Position numbers and translations under genes: made by a program. From Paenibacillus sp. Soil766 (GTDB lineage Bacteria > Bacillota > Bacilli > Paenibacillales > NBRC-103111), in assembly GCF_001428105.1 (NCBI RefSeq), contig NZ_LMSJ01000002.1:95474-159473 (forward strand): a stretch of DNA of 64,000 nt, read 5' to 3'. The notes under the pieces are model-generated. The model did no database searches, had not been told where the DNA came from, and saw only the letters and a list, made by a program, of their open reading frames with translations. Shown one piece after another: positions 1 to 7,870 of the stretch; position 1 is the stretch's first letter, and every line of letters begins with the position of its first letter.

Positions 1-48
1 GATAGTTAATGCAATTGTAAAATCTGGCATCCCGTTGGAGGCGACGAT

Positions 49-694
49 GTGTCATACGGTAATCGTGATATTGCAATGTGTGATATTATAGGATTTAGGC
101 AGTTTATCGAGCAGACAGAGTTACAAGAGGCAGTGGAAAGATTTCAACGACTAAAAAGGGATGCCATAGATCAAGCGACAAATCAAAGAGTTCATACGAT
201 CAATGGTCAAGGGGAATATCGTCTGCAAATCGAAGTTGTAAATTCAGTTATTTTTAGCGATACTCTTTTAATGTGGGTCGATGTGGCTGAGGAAAATCAT
301 GATACAATTGTCCCTGTAGCCAACTTTTTTGATGCGATAGGTGCACTAATGGCTTATTTCAGCAAATTTGGACCTGCCATTTCGTGTAGGTGTAAGTTAT
401 GGTGAATGCTTTATAGATCAAACCAACAATATGTATATCAGTCAGCCAATAGTTGATGCATATTTAACGGAACAAAACCAGCAATGGTTTGGTGGTGCAT
501 GCCATACTTCCTGCTTAAATGCTCCGTTTTTTCAAAATGTGGTAGTTGGGAATGGATTGGTTATACCGTACGAGGTGCCTGTTAAAAATGAAGGACGATA
601 TCTTGATAATGCAATAGAATGGGTTTCTTGGGCTGATGTTAATTTTGATGAATACTTGAAAGAAGAATTCTTCAAACCGATAATCATGAGGTAA
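49..694 (+). pseudogene. Class III nucleotide-cyclase-like protein, broken by a frameshift
   Basis: Two overlapping reading frames make up one protein. The first starts at GTG 49, placed 4-10 bases after a GGAGGCGAC ribosome binding site, and carries an early Asp (residue 12, in MCDIIGF) and a second Asp (residue 71, in FSDTLL), the spacing expected of the two metal-binding aspartates of class III cyclase-fold domains. The second frame (368-694) begins DLPFRVGVSYGE, the usual continuation of that fold. Removing one G from the GG at 370-371 joins them as FSKFDLPFRVGVS, giving about 215 residues. Either a real recent frameshift or a sequencing error. Whether the intact protein would make a cyclic nucleotide or only keeps the fold cannot be told from sequence. 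It sits first in a cluster with a papain-like fragment and two HEPN-motif genes. Confidence 0.6.
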
Positions 695-754
695 AGCTTA
701 AACATAAGAATGCACTAAATTTCTATAGGGTAATTCGTCCACCGCAAAACATTA

Positions 755-1102
755 TTGACCTCTAAGAATTCGCCAGAAGTTCAGAAGTTCGATGATATCC
801 CAATGATTCTTAATAAAAGTCTGCCTAAGAAATATGAGCCGAGAGATTCAGGTATCAACTCCTGTGTTTCCTCGGCCGTTCTTTTTTTATTTGATCTCCG
901 CATCTTTGGAGAAAACATGCCAATTCGGAGTGTATATGAATGGTATAATCTAACTATAGATAATATTGTGGAGGTTTTAAATATTCACACAAATGATGGC
1001 GGATTTACAAGAAGAGATCTACTAATAGTCATAGAGAAGAACATGTTCGTTACAGAAAAAAATCTTAAAAGGGAGACGACTTCATTTGGGAAATATAATT
1101 AA
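755..1102 (+). CDS. Fragment resembling the N-terminal half of a papain-like cysteine peptidase
   Basis: About 115 codons from TTG 755; the ATG at 803 is an alternative start and neither has a convincing ribosome binding site. The stretch RDSGINSCVSSAV followed about 45 residues later by NDGGFTRRDLL resembles the start of bacterial C1-type peptidases, where a Cys after a D-x-G turn is the nucleophile and a later D-G-x-x-x-R-D segment begins the next helix. The His and Asn of a papain triad should lie further downstream, but the frame ends at 1102 inside the next gene, which starts at 1086. So this is either a truncated peptidase or a divergent small protein. Family assignment is by pattern only. 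Confidence 0.4.
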   Translation: MTSKNSPEVQKFDDIPMILNKSLPKKYEPRDSGINSCVSSAVLFLFDLRIFGENMPIRSVYEWYNLTIDNIVEVLNIHTNDGGFTRRDLLIVIEKNMFVTEKNLKRETTSFGKYN

Positions 1103-2177
1103 TCGAATTCAAGATGCTGTTAAACATATATCAATGTTCTATGAGCAAGAGCTTTATACAATTGAAATTTTTAATTTATTACTGCAAAATGTTGATGAAA
1201 TAACACTTTTATTGATGAGTGATGATGAAGTCAACAGTGAAGAAATTATTTTTCTGAAAGATTCTATAGAAAGAAACAATGACAAAGATGATATTGATGG
1301 AATTGAAGGTAAACACATATTTCGTAGGAAGCTTGTGGCAGATTATTTGCTAAAGCTATACTTAACTGAAGCAGGTGTAACTGACCAGGAAGGATATATC
1401 TATTGTATTATTTTTCTTCAAAATAGGATAACAGAAACTACGCACAACATGTACAGCTATAAAGAAAGGTTTTATTATAAAAATATTCTGTGTAGTGAAA
1501 AAAGGGATAATTTTGAAGGTATGACTGGTCTTATAAGAAATGAGTTAATAAATTTTGATGTGAATTTATTCTATTGTGAGAAAATATTGAAGTTTATTAA
1601 TGATGAGTTTAAAGTTAAAGGAGTATTTCCGACTGACTTGATCTTTGTCAAGCAGTTTATTAATAATTCTTATCTTGTTTTGATTCTTACTTCTACAAAA
1701 TTGTTTTCAACTGCAAAACCTGAACAATCTAACAATTTTGGATTTGATTATTTGAAGCATTACAATTTTCTATCTTGTATCTCAGACTTAAGAGAATCAG
1801 TTAAAGAATTTAATCGTGGAGAAGTCAAGGACTTGATCAAGCGTGGAAAAGAACTTGTGAGGGATATTATTGATCTAAGACATTATTATATTGCACATTA
1901 TGATATTGCTAACCTTCACTTAGTTAAGAAAATAGAATTAGATTTACAGTTGTTTAAAGATATCTATGATGTATCAGTAAGAATATTTGAACTATTATCA
2001 TTACACAGGTTTCAAAGGTTAAACATTACTTACACTAATCTAATACAACTACATGGTTTCAAAGAAACCGTATGCCAAAATAAGCTATTAAGAGGTATGC
2101 AATCAAATGATATTGATCGCTTTTTTAATGCGTTAAGGAAAAACTTCCTTTTAAAAGAAGGCATAGCTGAAATTTAG
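1086..2177 (+). CDS. Uncharacterised 363-residue protein with a HEPN-type R-x5-H motif
   Basis: Starts at TTG 1086, preceded by AAAAGGGAGACG (GGGAG about 9 bases upstream), overlapping the previous frame by 17 bases. No signal peptide or clear membrane segment; the composition is rich in Lys, Asn, Ile and Phe. Residues 259-273 read RDIIDLRHYYIAHYD: an Arg265-x5-His271 motif in a helical context very like the D-L-R-N-x-x-x-A-H segment of AbiU2-type HEPN domains, many of which are RNases in abortive infection or toxin systems. The N-terminal 240 residues are not recognised. The HEPN call rests on one motif. Confidence 0.55.
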   Translation: MGNIINRIQDAVKHISMFYEQELYTIEIFNLLLQNVDEITLLLMSDDEVNSEEIIFLKDSIERNNDKDDIDGIEGKHIFRRKLVADYLLKLYLTEAGVTDQEGYIYCIIFLQNRITETTHNMYSYKERFYYKNILCSEKRDNFEGMTGLIRNELINFDVNLFYCEKILKFINDEFKVKGVFPTDLIFVKQFINNSYLVLILTSTKLFSTAKPEQSNNFGFDYLKHYNFLSCISDLRESVKEFNRGEVKDLIKRGKELVRDIIDLRHYYIAHYDIANLHLVKKIELDLQLFKDIYDVSVRIFELLSLHRFQRLNITYTNLIQLHGFKETVCQNKLLRGMQSNDIDRFFNALRKNFLLKEGIAEI

Positions 2178-2697
2178 AATTTAATAGTTTTTCTCTTTTT
2201 TGCAAATAATAAATTCTTCCTTTTTACGTACGATCCTTATCTGCATTAGAATTTTGCAGGCGCAAGGGTGCTTTGGAAAATCCCGCAAAAACATTGCAGT
2301 TTGTCACAATTCGTATCCAATTTCATTATGTTTCTTTGAGTTTCTCATGAGTTCTCTCGGAGTTATGAGATTTAAATTCGTGGATTTGGTGGGGGTAATA
2401 AAGAAATATAAGAACTAATCAGGTAGGTTCTAAACCAGTAGTACAGAAAGTATGATTTCGATTCTTATTGAGGGAATAAAATCCAATGTAGAGCCTTGAT
2501 ATTGCTAAGCATGCTCCTTTGTAGGCCCAAAAATGAGAATTGAACAAGGGATACATTGGTGCATTATTCTGTCACTCTCCCACTAAGTCTACTAAACTTA
2601 AATAGTTTGCCTAAGAGCCGAGGAAAATCAGGAGTGGATTCCTATTTCTCCTCGGATCGGAATAGATCTAAAATATCATTTGATAAGGAGGAGAGTT
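2178..2697. other. AT-rich intergenic stretch with a hairpin before the next gene
   Basis: About 520 bases with no supported gene; a 72-codon open frame at 2200-2418 has no ribosome binding site or recognisable product. A hairpin with CCGAGGA (2618-2624) and TCCTCGG (2649-2655) arms, and a nested AGGA/TCCT pair, lies 43 bases before the next start codon. It has no T-run, so it is more likely a 5' leader structure than a terminator. Confidence 0.4.
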
Positions 2698-3564
2698 ATG
2701 CAGAAAGTTTATAACTTGTTTTTGGATTCAGTAAATGAATTTTCAATTTGTGAATATACGTTTGTAAAAGTTGAAAATTACGAAGATGTTAAGAATAGCG
2801 GTTATAAGAGACATGAAATCATTGAACAGGATACATTCGACAGCAAAGGATGGTTTTTTGTTGGTGATTATATATGCCTGGAGATTGAAACATTGGAAGA
2901 TTGGAATAAATATTCAGGAGATCAATTAGAACTAAAAGGATCATTCCGAAATGTGATCTTAAAAATAGAGCATATTTTGACTACCATTAGTTCTCAGAAT
3001 GTAAAAGCAAATAAACTTGATAAGTTAATATTTTTTTATATTGAGATGCAGAAAAATGCATATCTTGATACGAAAATTGCACTATTAGGACCTCTTATTA
3101 ATATTCTCATTGACTTAAATGCTTCTAATGTCTCTAATGATGAAGTTACGATGAAAATTGAAATGCTGAATAATTTAAAGAACAAAGTAAATCAAGATGC
3201 TAACTATTCTCCAGAAGAAAGAGAATCAATTTCTATCGGAATAACTAAGTTTTCAAGTAGTCTTGGGTCAGACTTCACCGATAGAACAATTCACTTTTTA
3301 AAAAGTCATGAGTTTATATCGAGTTCACATAACATAGAAAATTTCGACGAAAAAGTTCAATATTATGCTCAACTCATTAATGCTCTTAGGAATGGAATTT
3401 TACATTCAGGTAACCTTCGTGCATCTGGGATAGAAAGAAAATTTAAAAATGCTAGATTGCCTACAGACGAGTCAACATTTACTTCAAAATTAACCCAGTC
3501 TAAAACTTTATTTTGTGTTCTGACTGGTTTTTTGTTTGGTAGAATCGAGGGTAAGGGAATTTGA
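2698..3564 (+). CDS. Uncharacterised 288-residue protein with a HEPN-type R-x4-H motif
   Basis: Start chosen at ATG 2698, directly after AAGGAGGAG; an in-frame TTG at 2680 would place that ribosome binding site inside the coding region. No signal peptide or membrane segment. Near the C terminus, residues 229-240 read ALRNGILHSGNL, an Arg231-x4-His236 motif of the kind found in Apea-like and related HEPN domains. The N-terminal 200 residues are not recognised. The long leader and different spacing suggest separate transcription from the 755-2177 pair, but codon use and AT content are alike. Possible roles are RNase-type defence effector or part of a toxin system; this is inference from the motif and the neighbours. 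Confidence 0.55.
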   Translation: MQKVYNLFLDSVNEFSICEYTFVKVENYEDVKNSGYKRHEIIEQDTFDSKGWFFVGDYICLEIETLEDWNKYSGDQLELKGSFRNVILKIEHILTTISSQNVKANKLDKLIFFYIEMQKNAYLDTKIALLGPLINILIDLNASNVSNDEVTMKIEMLNNLKNKVNQDANYSPEERESISIGITKFSSSLGSDFTDRTIHFLKSHEFISSSHNIENFDEKVQYYAQLINALRNGILHSGNLRASGIERKFKNARLPTDESTFTSKLTQSKTLFCVLTGFLFGRIEGKGI

Positions 3565-3861
3565 CGAGCAGAACAAGACAGAAAGTAATCTAAATCCATG
3601 GAAAAAGCCATGGGGAAAATAAAAAAAAGGAGATGTGCTGGATTTCTGCCCTAGTATCTAATCAAACTATGATCTGACAAAGTTCTTTATCTAATCCCTC
3701 TGATCTCCAACTAGTGTGTTATCTCTGATACTCCATACGACTTTTCCTAATGATAGTAAAACTCCTTATTTTACTATCATTACTTTTTAATCAGTAAATA
3801 ATTCCTGTCCACCAACCTAAATAAGTGTCCATGGGTAAAAATAACTGTCCACGGATACACT

Positions 3862-3910
3862 AAAGACTGGAAACTGGTCGATTTTTTTCTCGATCAAAAT
3901 TCCAGTCTTT
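3862..3910. terminator. Long hairpin, possible terminator
   Basis: Arms AAAGACTGGAA (3862-3872) and TTCCAGTCTTT (3900-3910) with an inner TGGTCGA/TCGATCA pairing. A short T-run follows on the plus strand. It lies about 300 bases past the HEPN-motif gene ending at 3564, so what it terminates is not clear. Confidence 0.45.
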
Positions 3911-4115
3911 TTCGTTGTAATCAGGGTGAAGAGAAGAGGGGTAGCTGGAAGGAAACAAGGAGATTAAACCGAATACATATATGAGAAAAGTCAGTAATAG
4001 CAAGGGATACAGCGTGTTTCGATACAGCGGCCGAAATATAAGAGTAAAAGGCAGAGGGGAATTTGAATAGCCTTTTCCTATGCATCTATTCAAACCTTCG
4101 ATCTGACATAAAAGG

Positions 4116-4304
4116 ACAGTAATTATTATCTCGTTTCGTTCACAATTGAACCAGTTTTCAGCCAGTTTTCACTCCGATTATGTAATCGATGAGGACAGTA
4201 ATTATTATCTTGATTTATTACTCGATTGAGGCTTAAATTCCTTGTGGGGTAAGGGATAGCGGGGATTGATGAGGGGGAATTGAAGAGAACAGTAATTATT
4301 ATCT
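4116..4304. repeat. Three direct copies of a 16-base repeat
   Basis: ACAGTAATTATTATCT occurs exactly at 4116-4131, 4195-4210 and 4289-4304. The first two copies share GG just before. Start-to-start spacing is 79 and 94 bases, and the sequence between copies is unrelated apart from G-rich patches. No gene overlaps them. Confidence 0.85.
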
Positions 4305-4379
4305 CTCTACAGGATGGCGTAAGGATAGGAAAGCATAACCGTTGTGAGTTGTCATTCACTTTGTCACTAATAAGAGTAT

Positions 4380-4417
4380 CCCGATGTGGCTCAAAGCCTT
4401 CTACATCGGGATTTTTT
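4380..4417 (+). terminator. Rho-independent terminator
   Basis: CCCGATGT (4380-4387) pairs with ACATCGGG (4403-4410), with a stacked GGCT/AGCC inside, followed by ATTTTTT. The T-run points to plus-strand transcription, although no plus-strand gene is visible just upstream. It lies 23 bases from the end of the minus-strand permease gene. Confidence 0.75.
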
Positions 4418-4440
4418 ATGTTTTTTACAAATCTGAATGG

Positions 4441-5208
4441 TTACACCCGATTCTTATACACCCTCATCGCAAAGAAAAAGGATACTAACAAAATCCCAAC
4501 GCACCACGCAAGAGCGATCCATATATCATTGCCCACCGACTGCTCTGCCAGTAGCGCACGGATGGCGTTCACAATCGAGGTCACTGGCTGGTTTTCAGCA
4601 AAGGCGCGTACAACTGTCGGCATCGACTCGGTCGGCACAAACGCCGAACTGATAAATGGCAGGAAGATAAGCGGATAAGAGAATGCGCTTGCACCTTCAA
4701 TCGTTTTTGCGGACAGTCCGGCAATCGCCGCGACCCAAGTTAGCGCCAGTGTAAACAACGCAAGTATGCCTACTACGGCAAGCCAAGGCAGTATACCCGC
4801 GGAAGAACGAAAACCCATAATCAATGCTACAAGAATGATGACGACTAGTGATATGGCGTTGGAAACTAGAGAGGTCAGTACATGCCCCCAAAGTAAGGCG
4901 GAACGTGAAATCGGCATCGTGTGAAACCGCTCGAATATGCCTCGCTGTTTATCCATAAACAGGCGGTAAGATGTATAGGCTATTCCGCTTGCGATCGCCA
5001 TAAGCAATATGCCTGGCAACAGGTAATTCACATAGTTATCCGTTCCGGTTTGAATGGCGCCGCCTAACACATAGACGAACAGGAGCATCATTGCAATTGG
5101 CGTGATGCAGACCGTGATGATGGTGTCCATACTACGGAAAATATGGCGCATGGAACGTCCTAGCATAACGTTAATATCGGTGAAGAAATGATTCTTTGCC
5201 GTTTCCAT
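4441..5208 (-). CDS. ABC-2 type transporter permease (DrrB-like)
   Basis: 255 residues with about six hydrophobic segments and the layout of ABC-2 permeases: an N-terminal cytoplasmic stretch with RSMRHIFRSMD, first membrane helix at about residue 35, and the family motif GIFERFHTMPISRSALLWGH at about residues 90-108. It forms the membrane part of an exporter with the ATPase encoded directly upstream; its ATG (5208) abuts the stop codon of that gene, so the two are translationally coupled. Such pairs export drugs, antibiotics or lipids; the substrate is unknown. Last gene of the PadR operon. Confidence 0.9.
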   Translation of the reverse strand: METAKNHFFTDINVMLGRSMRHIFRSMDTIITVCITPIAMMLLFVYVLGGAIQTGTDNYVNYLLPGILLMAIASGIAYTSYRLFMDKQRGIFERFHTMPISRSALLWGHVLTSLVSNAISLVVIILVALIMGFRSSAGILPWLAVVGILALFTLALTWVAAIAGLSAKTIEGASAFSYPLIFLPFISSAFVPTESMPTVVRAFAENQPVTSIVNAIRALLAEQSVGNDIWIALAWCVGILLVSFFFAMRVYKNRV

Positions 5209-5970
5209 TTACTTCGCCTCCTTTTTGCCGACGATAGAGAGGAAGATGTCCTCTAATGATGGCTGTTTTTCAACATACTCCACCTTTGCAGATGGAAAGA
5301 GCTTTTTGAGATCTGAGAGCGTGCCGCTGGCGATAATCTTACCCTCATGAAGAATAGCAATTCTGTCAGCAAGCTGCTCAGCCTCTTCCAAATACTGCGT
5401 GGTCAGGAGTACCGTCGTGCCACCGTCGGCAAGTTCTTTGACAATCTTCCAAACTTCGATACGTGCCTCGGGGTCAAGGCCAGTGGTCGGCTCGTCGAGG
5501 AAAATGATCTGTGGTTTTCCCACAAGGCTCAAGGCGATATCAAGTCTGCGCCGCATACCACCTGAATAAGTAGACGCTCTGCGGTCAGCGGCTTCTGTCA
5601 GGTCGAAGCGAGTTAGTAAGTCGTCCGCAACCTGACGTGGATTTTTGAGGTATCGCAGCTTGGCAATCATGATCAGATTTTCCCGACCGGTTAATATTTC
5701 GTCCACCGCGGCAAATTGACCGGTCAGAGAGATCGCCTGCCGGACATGATCGGGTTGCTTCGTAACGTCGAATCCGTTTACAGTGGCCGTTCCGCTGTCT
5801 TGTTTGAGCAGCGTGGTAAGGATTTTGACAACTGTTGTTTTGCCAGCCCCGTTAGAGCCGAGAAGGGCGAAAATACTGCCCTTTTCCACCTCGAAATCAA
5901 CACCCTTTAGGACTTGATGCTGCTTGTAGGACTTGTGCAGTCCTTTGACTTGAATCGAATTATTGGGCAT
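5209..5970 (-). CDS. ABC transporter ATP-binding protein (DrrA-like)
   Basis: 253 residues from ATG 5970, which follows AAGGAGGGGGAAGTT; longer in-frame starts would read through the end of the upstream gene. It has Walker A (LGSNGAGKTT), the signature YSGGMRRRLD, and Walker B (IIFLDEPTTGLD) with the following H-loop region replaced by LLTTQYLEEAEQLADR, typical of the DrrA/daunorubicin-resistance branch where Gln stands for His. It energises the permease encoded immediately downstream. Confidence 0.93.
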   Translation of the reverse strand: MPNNSIQVKGLHKSYKQHQVLKGVDFEVEKGSIFALLGSNGAGKTTVVKILTTLLKQDSGTATVNGFDVTKQPDHVRQAISLTGQFAAVDEILTGRENLIMIAKLRYLKNPRQVADDLLTRFDLTEAADRRASTYSGGMRRRLDIALSLVGKPQIIFLDEPTTGLDPEARIEVWKIVKELADGGTTVLLTTQYLEEAEQLADRIAILHEGKIIASGTLSDLKKLFPSAKVEYVEKQPSLEDIFLSIVGKKEAK

Positions 5971-5983
5971 AACTTCCCCCTCC

Positions 5984-6853
5984 TTATCGAATAGTAACCT
6001 TAGACAAATCGGCCCCCATGCCTTTAAGCGAAGCATAGGTCAGTTTATCCATGACTGCCTCATCAAAGCATATGGTTTTGAAAGCACGGTAATACTTGTT
6101 GGTCAACGAAAAGAACGCTTGAAAGGACACATTCTTGAGTATAGCGCCTTTAAATGAAACTTCGCTTACTGCCGATTTGTCAAACTTAACGCCGATAAAG
6201 GTTTGCCCGTCAAAACACACCCCGCTCAGGTCGGAATATTCGAAGTCCACGCCGTCAAAGATACAATCTTCAAAGATTGTTTTTCTAAGATCGATCTTGC
6301 TTAGCGTGACGTCGGTCAGTTTTACACCTGTGAATTTGGCTCCTTCCATTCCCGAAACGCTGAAGTTGGTGCGTACAAGGATTGACTTATTGAAGCTTAC
6401 ATTAGTAAGGTCAGTTGCATTCAGGGTGCAGTCCGTCAGATTTGCGCGGTCAAAATTAGCTTCACGTACGTCGCTGGCCTTAAACGAGCTGCCAGTCAAG
6501 TCAGCGCCTGCAAAGTCGGCACCGCGTAACGCGCTAGCATTAAATTGACCTTTATGGGCCTTAACACCTGCAAAGTCACCCATTGCAAGGTTGCTTGCGC
6601 TAAAGTTGGTCACGAGTTGCCGTTCCAGTGAGCGGGAGAGGTTGGCGACCTCCAGGATTGTTTGTTCGATGTCGCCGATGCTTTCAATCGTCATATGAAA
6701 CGCGGTTTCATCGTCTTTGCCCTCAGCTTTAAGTTCGCGGTAGCGCTCCTGCAAATCGGAATGCAGGTCGGTCTTTAATTCAGTAACACTTTTTACCCCA
6801 TCGTATGGCGTGAAAACACTGTTCAAATAGTTCGTCAATTTTGGATTCATCAT
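5984..6853 (-). CDS. HAAS-like domain fused to pentapeptide repeats
   Basis: 289 residues (288 if the second of two adjacent ATG codons is used); GGGAGAG lies just upstream. Residues 1-75 form an alpha-helical domain (NYLNSVFTPY, DLHSDLQERYRELKAEG, FHMTIESIGDIEQTI) of the kind found next to PadR regulators (HAAS / permease-prefix type). From about residue 85 to 270 the chain is pentapeptide repeats of A(D/N)(L/F)xx type, for example ADFAGADLTGSSFKASD, predicted to form a right-handed quadrilateral beta-helix. It lies between the PadR gene and the ABC genes, 13 bases before the ATPase start, so it is probably a sensor or modulator of the exporter. No membrane segment is evident. Confidence 0.8.
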   Translation of the reverse strand: MMNPKLTNYLNSVFTPYDGVKSVTELKTDLHSDLQERYRELKAEGKDDETAFHMTIESIGDIEQTILEVANLSRSLERQLVTNFSASNLAMGDFAGVKAHKGQFNASALRGADFAGADLTGSSFKASDVREANFDRANLTDCTLNATDLTNVSFNKSILVRTNFSVSGMEGAKFTGVKLTDVTLSKIDLRKTIFEDCIFDGVDFEYSDLSGVCFDGQTFIGVKFDKSAVSEVSFKGAILKNVSFQAFFSLTNKYYRAFKTICFDEAVMDKLTYASLKGMGADLSKVTIR

Positions 6854-6866
6854 AGCAATCTCTCCC

Positions 6867-7196
6867 TTATAATAAGTTTTCTAGTACGCGCTTCGAATAC
6901 TCCCAATTGTTTTTGTTACGGACGTAAGCACTCTTACCCTTTTCGGTAATCCGGAAATACTTGCGTCGTCCGCCCTGAGATTCATCGCCCCAGTACCACT
7001 CGATATCGCCGTCTGTCTCAAGCCGCTTGACGCTGGAGTACATCGTGGCTTCTTTTAATTCATATTCGCCGCCTGATCGCTCGGCAATCAATTTGACAAT
7101 CTCGTACCCGTAGCGGTCAGCTTCGGACAAGAGCCGTAAAATCATAGTATCGGTATGTCCTCGCAGCAGGTCGGATGTAATTTTGTTCTCGCTCAT
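6867..7196 (-). CDS. PadR family transcriptional regulator
   Basis: 109 residues from ATG 7196, preceded by GCGAGGTGAT; an upstream in-frame start would lie inside the promoter. Shows the PadR winged-helix pattern: SDLLRGHTDTMILRLLSEADRYGYEIV, then LKEATMYSSVKRLETDGDIEWYWG and GGRRKYFRITEKG, with a short C-terminal helix, i.e. the PadR-s2 type. It heads a four-gene operon with the HAAS-pentapeptide protein and the ABC exporter and probably represses it, released by the exporter's substrate. Confidence 0.9.
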   Translation of the reverse strand: MSENKITSDLLRGHTDTMILRLLSEADRYGYEIVKLIAERSGGEYELKEATMYSSVKRLETDGDIEWYWGDESQGGRRKYFRITEKGKSAYVRNKNNWEYSKRVLENLL

Positions 7197-7215
7197 ATCA
7201 TCACCTCGCACCTTT

Positions 7216-7267
7216 ATAATACGACATAGTACTATGACTGTCAAGGTAGTATTTCAAATAAAATACT
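7216..7267 (-). promoter_or_regulatory. Promoter and candidate PadR operators of the exporter operon
   Basis: On the minus strand TTGACA (7244-7239) and TATTAT (7221-7216) are separated by 17 bases, a near-consensus sigma-A promoter. The perfect palindrome CATAGTACTATG (7225-7236) lies inside the spacer, and a second inverted repeat, AGTATTT/AAATACT (7248-7254 and 7261-7267), lies just upstream of -35. Both positions suit a repressor. Confidence 0.8.
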
Positions 7268-7343
7268 TTGTTTGTTCAAAAAGGCGAAAGTACACTACCT
7301 CAGCAGGAGTAACGACTCGCAGAAAGTGATTTGGAGATAAGAA

Positions 7344-7388
7344 GAAGGCCCAATAAGCCACCTATACGGCTTACTGGACCTTCTTTTT
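7344..7388. terminator. Hairpin terminator
   Basis: Sixteen-base imperfect stem, GAAGGCCCAATAAGCC (7344-7359) with GGCTTACTGGACCTTC (7368-7383), followed by a T-run on the plus strand and a T-rich tail on the minus strand. It lies downstream of the broken MerR gene on the minus strand. Confidence 0.7.
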
Positions 7389-7430
7389 GCACTTCTCTTA
7401 TAGCGTAGCGACAATTGGGCCGGGACTGCT

Positions 7431-7732
7431 CTATGGCTGTAAAGCCAACGACGCGGCAAAGGCAGACAAATAGTAAGCTAGTCCTGTTTGTTGATCTTCC
7501 AGAAATTTTAAGATGAAAGTCATCACTGAGGAAAATTGTGTCTGCGCTGCAAAATCCTGCGCGGATAGCACATGACCCTGTTTATTCAAAAAATCAAGAT
7601 GGCATCGAATCAAAAACGATAGCCAGCATCACTAATTTTGCTTGGTAAGAGGAGACCGATTTTGTGATAATGATGCAGTGTTTTGATGGTTACGTTCGAT
7701 AACTCCGAAACTTCTTTGACCGTGTACAGCAT
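7431..7732 (-). pseudogene. MerR family regulator, degraded
   Basis: From ATG 7732 the minus strand encodes MLYTVKEVSELSNVTIKTLHHYHKIGLLL, a clear MerR winged-helix start, which runs into a TGA stop after GYRF at about residue 40. Sequence after the stop (7613-7431, LDFLNKQGHVLS... to LALQP) looks like part of the C-terminal region of a TipA-like regulator, so the coupling helices are missing. A ribosome binding site (GGAAGGGAGG) and a MerR-type promoter remain upstream. An in-frame internal deletion plus a nonsense change explains what is left. Confidence 0.7.
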
Positions 7733-7758
7733 GGCTCATTCCTCCCTTCCTTATGTAG

Positions 7759-7788
7759 TTTAAAGTCTTACCCTAAGAGGAGAGTCAA
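7759..7788 (-). promoter_or_regulatory. MerR-type promoter/operator of the broken regulator
   Basis: Minus strand: TTGACT (7788-7783), an 18-base spacer containing the imperfect dyad CTCTCCTCTTAGGGTAAGAC, then TTTAAA (7764-7759). Stretched spacers with a dyad between -35 and -10 are the hallmark of MerR-regulated promoters. Confidence 0.55.
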
Positions 7789-7870
7789 GTTTAAGGTGTG
7801 CTTCTTTTTCACGCAAAATTTAATCAATCACTTATAATGAAATCGAATGAAGATAATGGGAGTTGATTAC

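Larger units (their letters stand above)
3565..4440. other. Gene-poor region with hairpins and short repeats
   Basis: Nearly 900 bases without a supported gene; the open frames here lack ribosome binding sites and recognisable products. It contains two TGTCCA(T/C)GG copies around 3828 and 3848, a hairpin at 3862-3910, three copies of a 16-base direct repeat (4116-4304), a G-rich patch at 4240-4285 resembling the minisatellite at 46.1-46.5 kb, and a terminator at 4380-4417. Confidence 0.6.

Noticed and set aside
2200..2418. 72-codon open frame after the first HEPN-motif gene
   Set aside because: No ribosome binding site, no recognisable product, atypical composition.
49..3564. Complete Pycsar or CBASS system
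   Set aside because: No recognised partner effector (TIR, patatin, membrane effector) and no CD-NTase; only a looser defence-like cluster is supportable.
3826..3860. Two TGTCCA(T/C)GG copies as possible insertion sequence ends
   Set aside because: No transposase, partner end or target duplication nearby; too short to support.
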